From positions 1 to 64,000 of the forward strand of contig JAEUWC010000015.1 in assembly GCA_016786465.1 (NCBI GenBank): a DNA stretch of 64,000 bases. The letters are read 5' to 3'. This document shows positions 24,264 through 32,981 of the stretch, piece after piece. Position 1 is the stretch's first letter. Each line of letters starts with the position of its first letter. This DNA comes from Bdellovibrionales bacterium. GTDB taxonomy: Bacteria; Bdellovibrionota; UBA1018. The position numbers and the translations under genes are program-made. Below the pieces are notes generated by a model. That model saw only the letters and a program-made list of their open reading frames with translations, was not told the DNA's origin and did not search any database.

Positions 24264-25515
24264 GAAACTAACCAAGAAATCGCATCTGAAAGTGGTTTCG
24301 CCGGCGCTGGCGGCGTCGATCGGCACCGCGCGTGCCCGACCATCCGACCGTTACCAGGTTCTTTTCGAACAAGCATCGGACGCAATCCTGACCGTGAACG
24401 CCGACGGAATGATCGATGCGGTTAACCAGGCCGCGGAAGACCTGACGGGTTTTGTTCGCGAAGAACTTTTGAAACAGTCGATTGAAATATTGATTCCCGA
24501 TCCAGCGGCCCACCGTATTCCGGATCGTGCGCGCCCCATCAGTTTGGATTGCTTTCAGGTTTCAGGAACTTTTGAAGACATCGCAATCTTGCGTAAAGAC
24601 GGATATGTTCGTTTGGTCGAACTTTCTGTTCGCCTGGTCGAAGCTTCGGGAAAAGGTTTGGCCATCGTTCTGCTTCGCGACGTTTCAGAAAAGAAACGCA
24701 TGGAACGCGAACTGATCACCAAGCACGCTGAACTGCGAAACGCCTATTTTCAGCTAGAAAAAAAGAATGCCGAACTTCAATCGATGCAGGAAACCCTGGT
24801 TCAAGCGGGCAAGATGGCAGCATTGGGTGAATTGGCAGCCGGGATTGCTCACGAACTGAATCAACCGCTGCAAGGGATTCGCGGTTATGCCCAGGAACTT
24901 CAGGCGATTTTGCCGCCATCGAAGAACACGGGAAATGCCGAAGTGCAGTCTTTCTTGGGCGAAATCACGTCAAACGTCGACAAGATGGCGTCGATTATCG
25001 ATTACCTTCGCACTTTCGTTCGCAAGTCGACCGAAGATTTTGAATGGGTCGACGTTCATGGCGCGATTGACGAAGCTTTGAAAATGCTTGCGCGTCAGTT
25101 TCAAGTTCGCGGAATTAAGGTTGAACGGCATTATTCGGGGCATCTTCCAAAGATCTACGCAAACCCGCTTCAGTTAGAACAAGTTTTCATCAACCTGGCA
25201 ACCAACGCACGCGATGCTATCGAAGCTTCCGGACGCGGCTGGGGCAAGATCACCATCGGAACCAAGGTGCTTCCGAATGGCTTTGTCGAAGTGGATTTTC
25301 ACGACGACGGGGTAGGGATGAATGAAAAGACCAAGGCAAAAGCCTTTAACCCATTCTTCACAACCAAAGAAGTCGGTAAGGGAATGGGGCTGGGGCTAAG
25401 CCTAAGCTATGGAATGATTTCCAAGCTTCACGGATCCATTGTTGTGGAAAGCGAAGTGGGCAAAGGGGCGACATTCCTTGTCCGCCTTCCAAAAGATTTT
25501 CGAGAACTGGCTTAA
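24250..25515 (+). CDS. PAS-domain sensor histidine kinase (soluble)
   Basis: A 421-residue kinase starting at GTG 24250 inside the HDOD gene. It has no membrane segment, so it senses a cytoplasmic signal. A PAS domain covers about 30-150 ('ILTVNADGMIDAVNQAAEDL'), a short coiled coil follows, then the H-box 'GIAHELNQPLQGIRGYAQEL' with the phosphorylated H201. The ATP-binding part has 'INLATNARDAIEAS' (N box), DDGVGM, 'FNPFFTTKEVGKGMGLGLSL' and a final GATF motif. The H-box type is the one usually paired with NtrC-like regulators, and such a regulator follows 18 bases downstream. Confidence 0.95.
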   Translation: MPTAKKLTKKSHLKVVSPALAASIGTARARPSDRYQVLFEQASDAILTVNADGMIDAVNQAAEDLTGFVREELLKQSIEILIPDPAAHRIPDRARPISLDCFQVSGTFEDIAILRKDGYVRLVELSVRLVEASGKGLAIVLLRDVSEKKRMERELITKHAELRNAYFQLEKKNAELQSMQETLVQAGKMAALGELAAGIAHELNQPLQGIRGYAQELQAILPPSKNTGNAEVQSFLGEITSNVDKMASIIDYLRTFVRKSTEDFEWVDVHGAIDEALKMLARQFQVRGIKVERHYSGHLPKIYANPLQLEQVFINLATNARDAIEASGRGWGKITIGTKVLPNGFVEVDFHDDGVGMNEKTKAKAFNPFFTTKEVGKGMGLGLSLSYGMISKLHGSIVVESEVGKGATFLVRLPKDFRELA

Positions 25516-25533
25516 GACCAAGAGGAGAGAGAA

Positions 25534-27036
25534 ATGAAACCGAGAGTCCTGATCGTCGATGATGAAGAAACCATCCGCAAACTTTTGAAGTCTCGTATGG
25601 AACGAGAAGGTTTCGATGTTCTGACGGCCTCGCAAGGGGATGAAGCCCAAGGTCATTTCAAGACAGGCGACATCGCCGTTGTGATCACGGACCTGCGTAT
25701 GCCGGTTTTGGACGGATTTGGTTTGATGAAGTGGGTCCACGAATCGGGGTACAAAGCGCAAGTGATCGTGATCACGGGACACGGTGAAAAAGAAGTTGCG
25801 GTGCAGGCGCTTCGCCAGGGTGCAGCTGACTATTTGGAAAAGCCATTTGATATGGACGAACTTTCACATTCTGTGAAGCGTTGCTATCGCGAATATCAAT
25901 TGAAGCGTGAAAACGACGAACTGGTAGGTCGCCTGGAAGCCCGGGTCGAACGCGTTGAAGGCAAGGCCGAAGATCATTCCTGGTTTGTTTCAAAATCAGC
26001 ATCAATGACCAAGGTCAACGAATGGCTGACTGTTCTTCGCCGTGAATCGCTTCGCGGAAATGCGGAAGAACCCAGTGTTCTGATTTTGGGCGAAAGCGGT
26101 ACCGGTAAAGAAGGGATCGCGCGAATGGTTCACGCAGGTTCACGCCGTGCGAAAGGACCTTGGATCGCTGTGAACTGTGCGAACTTCAATGAACAGCTTC
26201 TAGAAAGCGAACTTTTCGGTCACGAAAAAGGGTCTTTCACGGGGGCGACCCAATTGAAGCGCGGGCTTTTTGAAATCGCAAAAGGCGGAACGCTGTTTCT
26301 GGATGAATTGGGCGAAATGGACATCAAGGTCCAGGCTAAGCTTCTTCGTGTGCTTCAGGAAAAAATCTTCCGCCGCGTAGGTGGAACGGTGGATCTGGAA
26401 TCCGATGTGCGCGTGGTTGCTGCGACCAACGTCAATCTGAAAGAAAAAGCGGCTGCAGGAAAATTTCGCGAAGACCTTTACCATCGATTGACTCGCGTCG
26501 AGATTGAAATCCCTGCACTTCGCGAACGCACGGACGATATTGCAGCGATGGCCCAGCAGTTTGCAGAAAAAGCCTTCCGTTCACGCGGTAAGACTTTTTC
26601 AGGATTCACGTCTGAAGCCATTCAAGCGCTTCAGGCTTACAACTGGCCAGGTAACGTTCGTGAACTTTTGAACGTGGTCGAACGAATCGCGCTCTTGGCG
26701 GAAGGGAGCGCTCCGGTTTCTGCAAAGGCCTTGGCGATTCCCGCAGTCACGCGAACAACGGCTACGGCAATTCAGGGAAGTGCAAACGGAACGGCGAAGC
26801 TCGAGCTGGTCAGCTCTCCTTTCCAGTCCCCCGGGGAAAGCGGCGCATTCGGTTACATGGAATTGAAAAAGCGTTGGTCGGATTCCTTCGAAAAGGAATA
26901 CCTTCAGGCGGCCTTGGCCCGAAACGGTGGAAACGTTTCGGCTGCCGCACGCGAAGCGAAGCTGGATCGAAGCAACTTTCTTAGGCTTCTGCGCCGTCAT
27001 CGATTGGTGGCGCAAGAATTCCGTAAAGTCGCATAA
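25534..27036 (+). CDS. NtrC-type sigma-54-dependent response regulator
   Basis: A 500-residue activator behind an AGGAGAG ribosome site. It has a receiver domain (1-120; phosphorylated D53 in ITDLRMP), a sigma-54 interaction AAA+ domain (about 155-385; Walker [10 protein letters not shown] near 186, the loop that touches sigma-54 written GSFTGAT instead of GAFTGA, and '[12 protein letters not shown]' Walker B) and a Fis-type helix-turn-helix at the C-terminus ('[20 protein letters not shown]'). It should be phosphorylated by the kinase just upstream. The Ala-to-Ser change in the loop is found in some functional members. Target promoters cannot be named; no clear -24/-12 element was found in nearby gaps. 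Confidence 0.95.
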   Translation: MKPRVLIVDDEETIRKLLKSRMEREGFDVLTASQGDEAQGHFKTGDIAVVITDLRMPVLDGFGLMKWVHESGYKAQVIVITGHGEKEVAVQALRQGAADYLEKPFDMDELSHSVKRCYREYQLKRENDELVGRLEARVERVEGKAEDHSWFVSKSASMTKVNEWLTVLRRESLRGNAEEPSVLILGESGTGKEGIARMVHAGSRRAKGPWIAVNCANFNEQLLESELFGHEKGSFTGATQLKRGLFEIAKGGTLFLDELGEMDIKVQAKLLRVLQEKIFRRVGGTVDLESDVRVVAATNVNLKEKAAAGKFREDLYHRLTRVEIEIPALRERTDDIAAMAQQFAEKAFRSRGKTFSGFTSEAIQALQAYNWPGNVRELLNVVERIALLAEGSAPVSAKALAIPAVTRTTATAIQGSANGTAKLELVSSPFQSPGESGAFGYMELKKRWSDSFEKEYLQAALARNGGNVSAAAREAKLDRSNFLRLLRRHRLVAQEFRKVA

Positions 27037-27043
27037 CCTGCGC

Positions 27044-27077
27044 CTGCGGTGTCCGGCTGTCTGCGGTGTCTGGCCAC
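27044..27077. repeat. Two imperfect tandem copies of a 17-base unit
   Basis: The unit CTGCGGTGTCCGGCTGT at 27044 is followed at once by CTGCGGTGTCTGGCCAC. It sits just downstream of the NtrC-type gene. It may be chance or a decayed binding site. Confidence 0.5.
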
Positions 27078-27140
27078 TTTTGTATAGTCGGCGCGTCACA
27101 AATGGCTGAAATCCGGTCGGTCCTGGGATTGTGTTCTTAT

Positions 27141-27168
27141 TTATCAAGTAAATACAAATACTTATAAA
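27141..27168 (+). promoter_or_regulatory. Candidate sigma-70 promoter for the serine protease gene
   Basis: TTATCA at 27141-27146 and TATAAA at 27163-27168, separated by 16 bases, in the only AT-rich stretch of a 191-base gap. An inverted repeat (AAGTA / TACTT) lies between the two boxes and could be an operator. The match is by eye. Confidence 0.45.
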
Positions 27169-27227
27169 TCATGCAGTGCGTCAATATTTAGGTTTACGCA
27201 CGCCCAGGCCTTCGGTAAGACGACCGG

Positions 27228-28424
27228 ATGTTTGGGGAGTATCGAAGGGTTACGGGGATTTTGGGTCTGTTGGCGTCAGCGGCAACGTTGGCGGCGCCTG
27301 CCATGGCCGAATGGACAAATTACCGCGAAGTGAAGGGCGCTGAACTTCAGCAAGCCCCCTTCCGTTCGCTTGGGCGAATGATTTTGGACTGGGGCGATGT
27401 TCGCGGAAGCAGTCCGACTGAAACCTTCAAGGTCAGTGGTCAGTGCTCGGGCACATTGATCAGTGATCGTTGGATCTTAACGGCTCTACATTGCATCAAC
27501 AATTCGTCAGACACTCAGCACGGAAGCGAAAGCAGTTCGATTGCGCAAACAGGGCGAACCTGGGTGCAGGCCGCGACCTTCCAGTTTTCAACCGAAGTCG
27601 ATAGCACCACCGTGCGAAGCATTCGCCGAATTTGGGGACCTCAGTTTAAGCAACCCAGAAATGCGGATACTGACTGGGCGATGATTGAATTGACCGTTCC
27701 TGTTTCAACGCCATCCCTTTTGATGGGTTCTCCAAGAAGCATGAACGAGCGCACTTGCTTAACCGGATATCCCGGAAAAAATCTGGGATTCAATGTCAGT
27801 GTTCAAGGCAGCGCCGCAGTGGAATCGTGCGCGGACGTCGAAATCAAGGACCCTGCGCAAACAGGATTTCTTGGAATGGGTTTTGACATCAATACCGGTC
27901 ATAGCGGTTCATCGATTTGGTTGAAGAATCCGGTCACACAGCTTTTTGAAGTCGTCGGGATTGCCAGCATGGGAAAGACTCGCACTTCGATTTCGAAGGG
28001 AAGTACCGCGACCCCTTACGGGAAAGGGCGGTACTTGAACGCGGAAATCATCGGCTGGATTCAATCGCGCTTGACCGGTGCGGTCTACACCAAAAAAGGG
28101 GATGCCGATCTGGGATTGCTCAATTTCGCGTCCGGCCGCTTGACCCGGATTGCGTCGCTGGGATCGGTGACCTACGAAACACTTCCGACTTCGTTCTCGG
28201 TTTTTCTGGATCTTCGTGAAAACGGGACCGCTCCGAAAAAATCTTCACTTTCAATGCGTATGAAATGCGACCGCTCAGGCGGCAGTCAAAAAGTCGGATT
28301 GGTGAAATTCAAAAAGAAGTTTTCCAAATCTCAGCGCGATCAGCTGAAATCTGTGGGTGGGATCGAACTGAAATTCGAAAAGGTTCCATCGTCCGCGACC
28401 GCTTGTCAGTTGCGGATGCTTTAA
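27228..28424 (+). CDS. Secreted trypsin-like (S1 family) serine protease
   Basis: A 398-residue protein with a Sec signal peptide (cleavage near AMA). The catalytic triad is readable: H88 in TALHC, D149 in 'DTDWAMIEL', S226 in 'GHSGSSIW'. Two Cys pairs are placed as in other bacterial S1 proteases. After the protease domain (to about 270) there is a 125-residue beta-rich C-terminal domain with Cys near each end that I do not recognise and that may bind substrate or the cell surface. In a predatory or scavenging bacterium such enzymes are common. It is monocistronic. Confidence 0.92.
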   Translation: MFGEYRRVTGILGLLASAATLAAPAMAEWTNYREVKGAELQQAPFRSLGRMILDWGDVRGSSPTETFKVSGQCSGTLISDRWILTALHCINNSSDTQHGSESSSIAQTGRTWVQAATFQFSTEVDSTTVRSIRRIWGPQFKQPRNADTDWAMIELTVPVSTPSLLMGSPRSMNERTCLTGYPGKNLGFNVSVQGSAAVESCADVEIKDPAQTGFLGMGFDINTGHSGSSIWLKNPVTQLFEVVGIASMGKTRTSISKGSTATPYGKGRYLNAEIIGWIQSRLTGAVYTKKGDADLGLLNFASGRLTRIASLGSVTYETLPTSFSVFLDLRENGTAPKKSSLSMRMKCDRSGGSQKVGLVKFKKKFSKSQRDQLKSVGGIELKFEKVPSSATACQLRML

Positions 28425-28441
28425 AGGTGCCTGCTCCTTTT
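28422..28441 (+). repeat. Interspersed hairpin-like repeat, copy 2
   Basis: TAAAGGTGCCTGCTCCTTTT, overlapping the protease stop codon. It is the most symmetrical of the three copies (AAAGG/CCTTT and GC/GC pair with one T-T mismatch). A second, wider inverted repeat AGGTGC/GCACCT (28425-28450) encloses it, so it may also act as a terminator for the protease gene. Confidence 0.8.
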
Positions 28442-28626
28442 GGCGCACCTGCGTCACATGTGTCACGTCCGACACAGATCAAACTTACAGCCTGTTTTGG
28501 CCAAAAAGGCCGCATTTTCCTGTGATTTCAAGCGCCGGCGACTTGGCCCACCACGTGCTTTATCTACCTGCGTGACTGGACGGCGTCAGACGACGTCAGC
28601 CGGTCGCACCAGAAAGCGAGCACACT

Positions 28627-29274
28627 ATGAAGAACTCCAGAACGTCTGAGCAGGCCAGCCTTGAGGGAATTCGCCAACTCCTCTCACACCTCCACGGCGA
28701 AGTCACAGCGCTTGAGGAAACCTATACTCAGGTTCTAGGAGTTCTTCAGAAGCTTGAAGGAGCAGCAAACCACGACGACCTGACTGGACTTCTTCGCCGT
28801 CGTCCCTTCTTCAAACTTTGGGAAGCGCTTCTTTCGGAATGCCAGCGCCTGGGTGAAAGCTGCGGACTTTTGATGGTCGACATCGACTTCTTCAAAAAGA
28901 TCAACGACACCCACGGACACCCGACTGGCGACGAAGTCATCAAGCGCGTCGCCCAGCTTCTGAAGTCCTTTGAATCCGACCGGGTTCTGGTTTCACGTTA
29001 CGGCGGCGAAGAATTCGCCGTCGCCATTCGCGGAACAGATGCTGAAATCCTGGGTACCGCCGAAATGATTCGTCGAAATGCTGAAAAGCTTCATGGCCCC
29101 GTGATCGAAGAAGGGGGTAAGCCATCGGATGTGGTTCAGTGGCGCTGCACGCTTTCGATCGGAATGGCGTCGTCCGCGCGCGAAGGGTACGAAACCGCAC
29201 GACTGATGAAATCTGCGGATGAAGCCCTTTATGCTGCTAAGCAAAGTGGCCGCAACCAGGTGAAGGCCGCGTGA
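28627..29274 (+). CDS. Diguanylate cyclase (GGDEF domain)
   Basis: A 215-residue soluble protein with a short helical N-terminus (about 1-50) and one GGDEF domain. The active-site loop is GGEEF (126-130), and 'DHDDLTGLLRRR'-type and 'DIDFFKKINDTHGHPTGDEV' motifs are intact, so it should make c-di-GMP from two GTP. The RxxD inhibitory site upstream of the loop is missing, so product inhibition is not expected. The 202-base gap upstream shows no c-di-GMP riboswitch. The stop overlaps the creatininase-family start (TGATG). Confidence 0.95.
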   Translation: MKNSRTSEQASLEGIRQLLSHLHGEVTALEETYTQVLGVLQKLEGAANHDDLTGLLRRRPFFKLWEALLSECQRLGESCGLLMVDIDFFKKINDTHGHPTGDEVIKRVAQLLKSFESDRVLVSRYGGEEFAVAIRGTDAEILGTAEMIRRNAEKLHGPVIEEGGKPSDVVQWRCTLSIGMASSAREGYETARLMKSADEALYAAKQSGRNQVKAA

Positions 29275-30080
29275 TGAAAAAATCCGTAGCCAGTCTGGGG
29301 TGGATCTTCCAGAATAGAAAAATGTTTTGGGATGCATCCACCAGTCAGGAAATTCTAGACGAAGTTCACCGGGGTCGCGATACGGCGATTCTTCCACTAG
29401 GAGCAATCGAGCAACACGGGGCCCATCTGGTCACGGGTTACGATTCTTGGATTGCGAAAAGAATTGCGACGGATCTTTCGAAAAAAGTGAAGGCCTGGGT
29501 TCTGCCCAGCTTTGAATTCGGCACCAGCGATCACCACCGGGGTTTTCACGGAACCCTGACCCTGCGTGAATCAACCGTGATGGCGATGATGCAGGACCTG
29601 ATGCAAAGTCTTTGCGAAAGCGAAATCAAACGCCTGATCCTGGTGAATGGACACGGTGGAAATTATTCGTGGATGCGAAAGCTGGGAAACCAGTTCAAGG
29701 GCATGCGCATTGTGCAAGATGGCGATCGGCCCATTCTGTTTTCAGTGATTCGAGAACTTGAAATCGAATACCCTGCTGCGGCGCTTGGCCTTCACGCCGG
29801 GCTTTTTGAAACATCGATGGCGCTGCACACGCACACCGACGCAGTCCGGAAGAATTTAATGAAGGCGGGACTAGTTCCCGCCAATCCCGAAAAAGCGTGG
29901 ACCGACGAAGAAATTCGCGGCTTCATCGCAGTCGGGTTAAAGAATTCATCTCCTAACGGGATCATCGGCGACCCAAGTCAGGCTAGCTTGGAATTGGGCA
30001 GAAAGTTTTATGACCGCGTTCTAGAAAGATTCTTGGAACTGGTCACAGAGTCTTCATATCAATCACGAAGCGATACTTGA
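29274..30080 (+). CDS. Creatininase-family amidohydrolase
   Basis: About 268 residues from ATG 29274 (the GTG at 29271 is in the same frame). Metal-site motifs of the creatininase family are present: 'LPLGAIEQHGAHL' (Glu and His), Asp in 'TGYDSWIAKRIA', 'SDHHRGFHGTLTL', 'LVNGHGGN' and the late Glu in 'LGLHAGLFETSMAL'. Members hydrolyse creatinine or formamide intermediates in cofactor synthesis such as mycofactocin or riboflavin-type pathways; nothing in the context selects one. The last 38 bases overlap the convergent alcohol dehydrogenase gene. Confidence 0.9.
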   Translation: MKKSVASLGWIFQNRKMFWDASTSQEILDEVHRGRDTAILPLGAIEQHGAHLVTGYDSWIAKRIATDLSKKVKAWVLPSFEFGTSDHHRGFHGTLTLRESTVMAMMQDLMQSLCESEIKRLILVNGHGGNYSWMRKLGNQFKGMRIVQDGDRPILFSVIRELEIEYPAAALGLHAGLFETSMALHTHTDAVRKNLMKAGLVPANPEKAWTDEEIRGFIAVGLKNSSPNGIIGDPSQASLELGRKFYDRVLERFLELVTESSYQSRSDT

Positions 30081-31086
30081 CCTGGCTTTTGATGGTTCGT
30101 TCGTAGGCTTCATTGATCATCGACGCGGGAATCGTTTCGATGTCCGAAAAAACTTTCTTGCGGACGCAAAAATCCAACATTTCCTGGGTTTCTTTGATCC
30201 CTCCGATCAGGGATCCCACCATTTTTTTGCGTCCGAAAATCAGGCCGAATGCGGCAAACTGGTTCGGTTCAGGAGCGCCGCCCACAAGCGCCATCGTGCC
30301 GTCTAGTTTCAAAGTACCCAAGTAGGGCGTTACGTCGTGCGCCGCGGATACGGTGTTTACGATCAGATCCAGTTTTCCGGTCCACGCCGCGAACTGTGCG
30401 GGGTCTTTGGTCATGACGAAATTCTTCGCGCCTAGCTTGCGCGCGTCGGCTTCTTTTCCTGGTGAAGTGCTGAAAACGGTGACTTCAGCGCCCATCGCTT
30501 TCGCGATCTTCACGGCCATGTGACCTAGGCCACCTAGTCCGACGACGCCGACTTTCTTGCCTTTCTTTGTTCCGTAACGTTTTAAAGGAGAATACGTCGT
30601 GATCCCCGCACACAGAAGGGGCGCGATTCGATCCAGCGGCGCCCCTTTTTTGATTTTCAGAACGTAATCCTGTTTGACGGTGATGTGGGACGAATAGCCG
30701 CCTTGAGTTGGGGTCTTTCCATCCAGTTCCGTGCTGTTGTAAGTGAAGCAAGTTTTGACTTCGCAGAATTGTTGTTCTTGGTTTTTACAGTTTTTGCATT
30801 TGCCGCAGGAATCAACAAAACATCCGACGCCGGCCAGGTCTCCGACTTTGAACTTTTTTACTTTCTTCCCAACCTGAATGACGTGTCCGACGATTTCGTG
30901 GCCGGGTACGCAAGGGTAATAGGCAGGGCCCCATTCACTGCGGGCCGTGTGGATGTCGGAATGGCAGATGCCGCAATAATCGATTTCGACGACGACATCG
31001 TTTGGGCCAGGGGCACGGCGGGTGAAAGTGTAGGGAGCCAACGGGGAAGTTGCTGATTGGGCAGCGTAAGCTTTGGTGGTGATCAT
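30043..31086 (-). CDS. Zinc-dependent NADP alcohol dehydrogenase (YahK/cinnamyl alcohol dehydrogenase type)
   Basis: A 347-residue medium-chain dehydrogenase. The catalytic zinc residues are C38 (YCGICHSD), His in 'PGHEIVGHVI' and a late Cys in 'PLLCAGITTYSPLKRYG'. The four structural-zinc Cys lie in 'DSCGKCKNCKNQEQQFC'. The cofactor fold has 'VGVVGLGGLGHMAVKIAKAM' and a downstream FSTSPGK, which favours NADP. This subfamily reduces a wide range of aldehydes. It lies 12 bases downstream of the YceI-like gene in the same direction, so the two are probably cotranscribed. Confidence 0.95.
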   Translation of the reverse strand: MITTKAYAAQSATSPLAPYTFTRRAPGPNDVVVEIDYCGICHSDIHTARSEWGPAYYPCVPGHEIVGHVIQVGKKVKKFKVGDLAGVGCFVDSCGKCKNCKNQEQQFCEVKTCFTYNSTELDGKTPTQGGYSSHITVKQDYVLKIKKGAPLDRIAPLLCAGITTYSPLKRYGTKKGKKVGVVGLGGLGHMAVKIAKAMGAEVTVFSTSPGKEADARKLGAKNFVMTKDPAQFAAWTGKLDLIVNTVSAAHDVTPYLGTLKLDGTMALVGGAPEPNQFAAFGLIFGRKKMVGSLIGGIKETQEMLDFCVRKKVFSDIETIPASMINEAYERTIKSQVKYRFVIDMKTL

Positions 31087-31098
31087 GGATGAAGTTCC

Positions 31099-31683
31099 TT
31101 ATTTTTTATCGCAGTGTGTGGGAAGGGTTATTTTCAAATCAACGGTTGTCCAAAGTTTCGAAATTCCATCGGCGCCTTTATGAAGGTCTTTGCAAAGAGC
31201 CTGAATGGATTCAAAAGGTGCCGAAGCTTTTAGGTCTTCGAGCACGTCAATTGTGGATTCCAGCAAAACTTCCTTATCGTTTTCGATCATCTTGAAAGTG
31301 ACAGTGCGGGTCGAACCATTCATTTTCAGTTGGGCCTTCACCTGATTCTTCTTCACCGAAGTAAACGAAACACGGATTTCGGGTCCGCCTTTCATTTTCT
31401 CAAAAAACCCTGACGCGATATTTGCGTTTCTGCCTGGGTCACCCGTTTCAACGCTGCGGCCATCAATCTTTGCTTGGGTCCCCAAAATTAGCGTTGAAAG
31501 ATTTTTTGGGTCTTTGGGCAGAGTGATCTCGGTCTTTGAAAAGGAACCTTTGACCGCCTTTTTTTCAGTGAACTTAAAGGCAGTCCATTCGGACTTGATG
31601 AGTTTTGGATCGACCGTCAAGCAATTGGCGGAGGAGTTTGTTGCAAATACAAATGCGACTAGAAAAACTAGGTATTGGGCCAT
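31099..31683 (-). CDS. Exported YceI-like lipid-binding protein
   Basis: A 194-residue protein with a Sec signal peptide (cleavage near SSA). The mature part has the YceI lipocalin-like pattern: 'SEWTAFKFTEKKAVKGSF', then 'IDGRSVETGDPGRNANIASG', then a late strand with 'TFKMIENDKEVLLESTIDVL'. YceI proteins bind isoprenoid or other lipids in the periplasm. Cys residues at each end (C21, C191 region) may form a disulphide. The start is divergent from the GCS2-like gene, 107 bases away. Codon use here is that of the main genome, unlike the block that follows. Confidence 0.8.
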   Translation of the reverse strand: MAQYLVFLVAFVFATNSSANCLTVDPKLIKSEWTAFKFTEKKAVKGSFSKTEITLPKDPKNLSTLILGTQAKIDGRSVETGDPGRNANIASGFFEKMKGGPEIRVSFTSVKKNQVKAQLKMNGSTRTVTFKMIENDKEVLLESTIDVLEDLKASAPFESIQALCKDLHKGADGISKLWTTVDLKITLPTHCDKK

Positions 31684-31790
31684 GGCTTATTCCTTGTTGG
31701 GTTGTATCTCCCCTGTAAAGTAATCCGTCAAGTGTTGTAAGTGGTCGACTTTTTAACATTTTCTGAGTCGCGAACCGATAAGCATTTACC

Positions 31791-32981
31791 ATGAAAATAG
31801 TCGACCGTAAGGTTTCGTTGGACCTTGCACAAGAATGGTTGCAACGACTTTCAAAGGCTCGTGACTTCACCGTTGGTGTTGAGCATGAGTTTTTTCTTTT
31901 CACCAAAAAAAGCAAATTAGCTTCTCTCGCACAATCACAAGCGTTTTTGTCTGCACTCGCACAAATGCCTGGATGGAGTGTAAGGGGATCAGGCGTGGAA
32001 GTAGGAATTGAGCGGGTCAGTTACCAGTCAGTTGCTGGTCGCTACGTTGCCGTGAAGTATGAGTATGCTCCACATTTGATGGAAGTGGCCTTCAGTTACC
32101 ATGAATCGTTGTTGGAGCTACAAAAAGAGGTAACGTGGGTCTGTTCGGCTATGTCCAAGGCGGCCGATAGTGTCGGGTTGAAGATGTGCAATTTCGACTC
32201 AATCGAAGGCCTTGTTCCTCAGACCCTGATAAATTTGCCACTTACGAGTTCAGGTCAAGCACTTCAAAAAACTAGGGAGAGACTTTTTCGTCAGAGTACA
32301 GTCAAAGTTGGTGAACCAGGTGCAGATGTTACAAAGTTTCCGGCCTTCACCGCCGCTACTCAAGTTCATATCGGTGGCCTCGGGCGAGAAGAGATCGAAG
32401 ACGTAGTCAATACTTTGTACAGTTACGAACTTGAGATCTCATGCCTAGTGGCGTTTGCAAGCTATGACTTTGCTTACTCAATGGAGTCTTTGAGAAGACG
32501 CTGGCTTCGCTACTATCAGGTATTTTCTTCACTGCCATTGCTTGGAATACCGAAAGTTCAAAATTGGACAGTTCAAGGTTGGGTTGACTCGCTGTTGAGT
32601 TGCCCAACTTTAGAGGGGACTCAAACCACGCTTGATGCGCTAATTAGCAAAGCTAAAGACCTTCAGTTTATTAGACCGAAGGCGTTTGGAACTATAGAGT
32701 TTCGGGCAAGCGGGGCCGCTAAAGATGGAGACGGTATAGTTCGAGTAGCAGAAATTAGGCTGGCTCTTGTGAAATTAGCTCGCGCAAAGAAACTTCCATC
32801 GAAAGATCTTTCTGGCCAGAGAGAGCGGTGGCTGCGATTTGTTGAGCGTGGTCTCGATCTTCGCCTAATGGACTTCGACTTTGTTGATGAAATGCTCTCT
32901 ATTCTAAGCAGTGAAACAGCAGACAGGCTTAAAGTAGCTCTTGAGGCAATGACGGCATATGAAGCCAAAAGAGTTGGATGA
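31791..32981 (+). CDS. GCS2-type glutamate-cysteine ligase-like protein
   Basis: A 396-residue protein with the fold marks of the carboxylate-amine ligases of the GCS2/YbdK group: 'TVGVEHEFFLF' (27-37) for the first ATP/metal strand, KYEYAPHLMEVAFSY (89-103), 'TAATQVHIG' (187-195) and 'GTIEFRASG' (300-308) with Glu/Arg. Known members join glutamate or another acid to an amine, using ATP. The 'EHE' in place of 'EEE' and the company of signalling genes suggest a divergent role. It uses many GAG codons, unlike genes left of 31.7 kb. The next gene starts 23 bases before its stop. Confidence 0.75.
   Translation: MKIVDRKVSLDLAQEWLQRLSKARDFTVGVEHEFFLFTKKSKLASLAQSQAFLSALAQMPGWSVRGSGVEVGIERVSYQSVAGRYVAVKYEYAPHLMEVAFSYHESLLELQKEVTWVCSAMSKAADSVGLKMCNFDSIEGLVPQTLINLPLTSSGQALQKTRERLFRQSTVKVGEPGADVTKFPAFTAATQVHIGGLGREEIEDVVNTLYSYELEISCLVAFASYDFAYSMESLRRRWLRYYQVFSSLPLLGIPKVQNWTVQGWVDSLLSCPTLEGTQTTLDALISKAKDLQFIRPKAFGTIEFRASGAAKDGDGIVRVAEIRLALVKLARAKKLPSKDLSGQRERWLRFVERGLDLRLMDFDFVDEMLSILSSETADRLKVALEAMTAYEAKRVG

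Noticed and set aside
28442-28626. Possible c-di-GMP riboswitch upstream of the diguanylate cyclase
   Set aside because: The gap is long enough, but neither the conserved GEMM-I core nor the tetraloop/receptor pattern can be found.
31684-31790. Search for an attachment site or direct repeat at the left edge of the island
   Set aside because: No tRNA end, integrase or repeat matching the right edge near 39.44 kb was seen.
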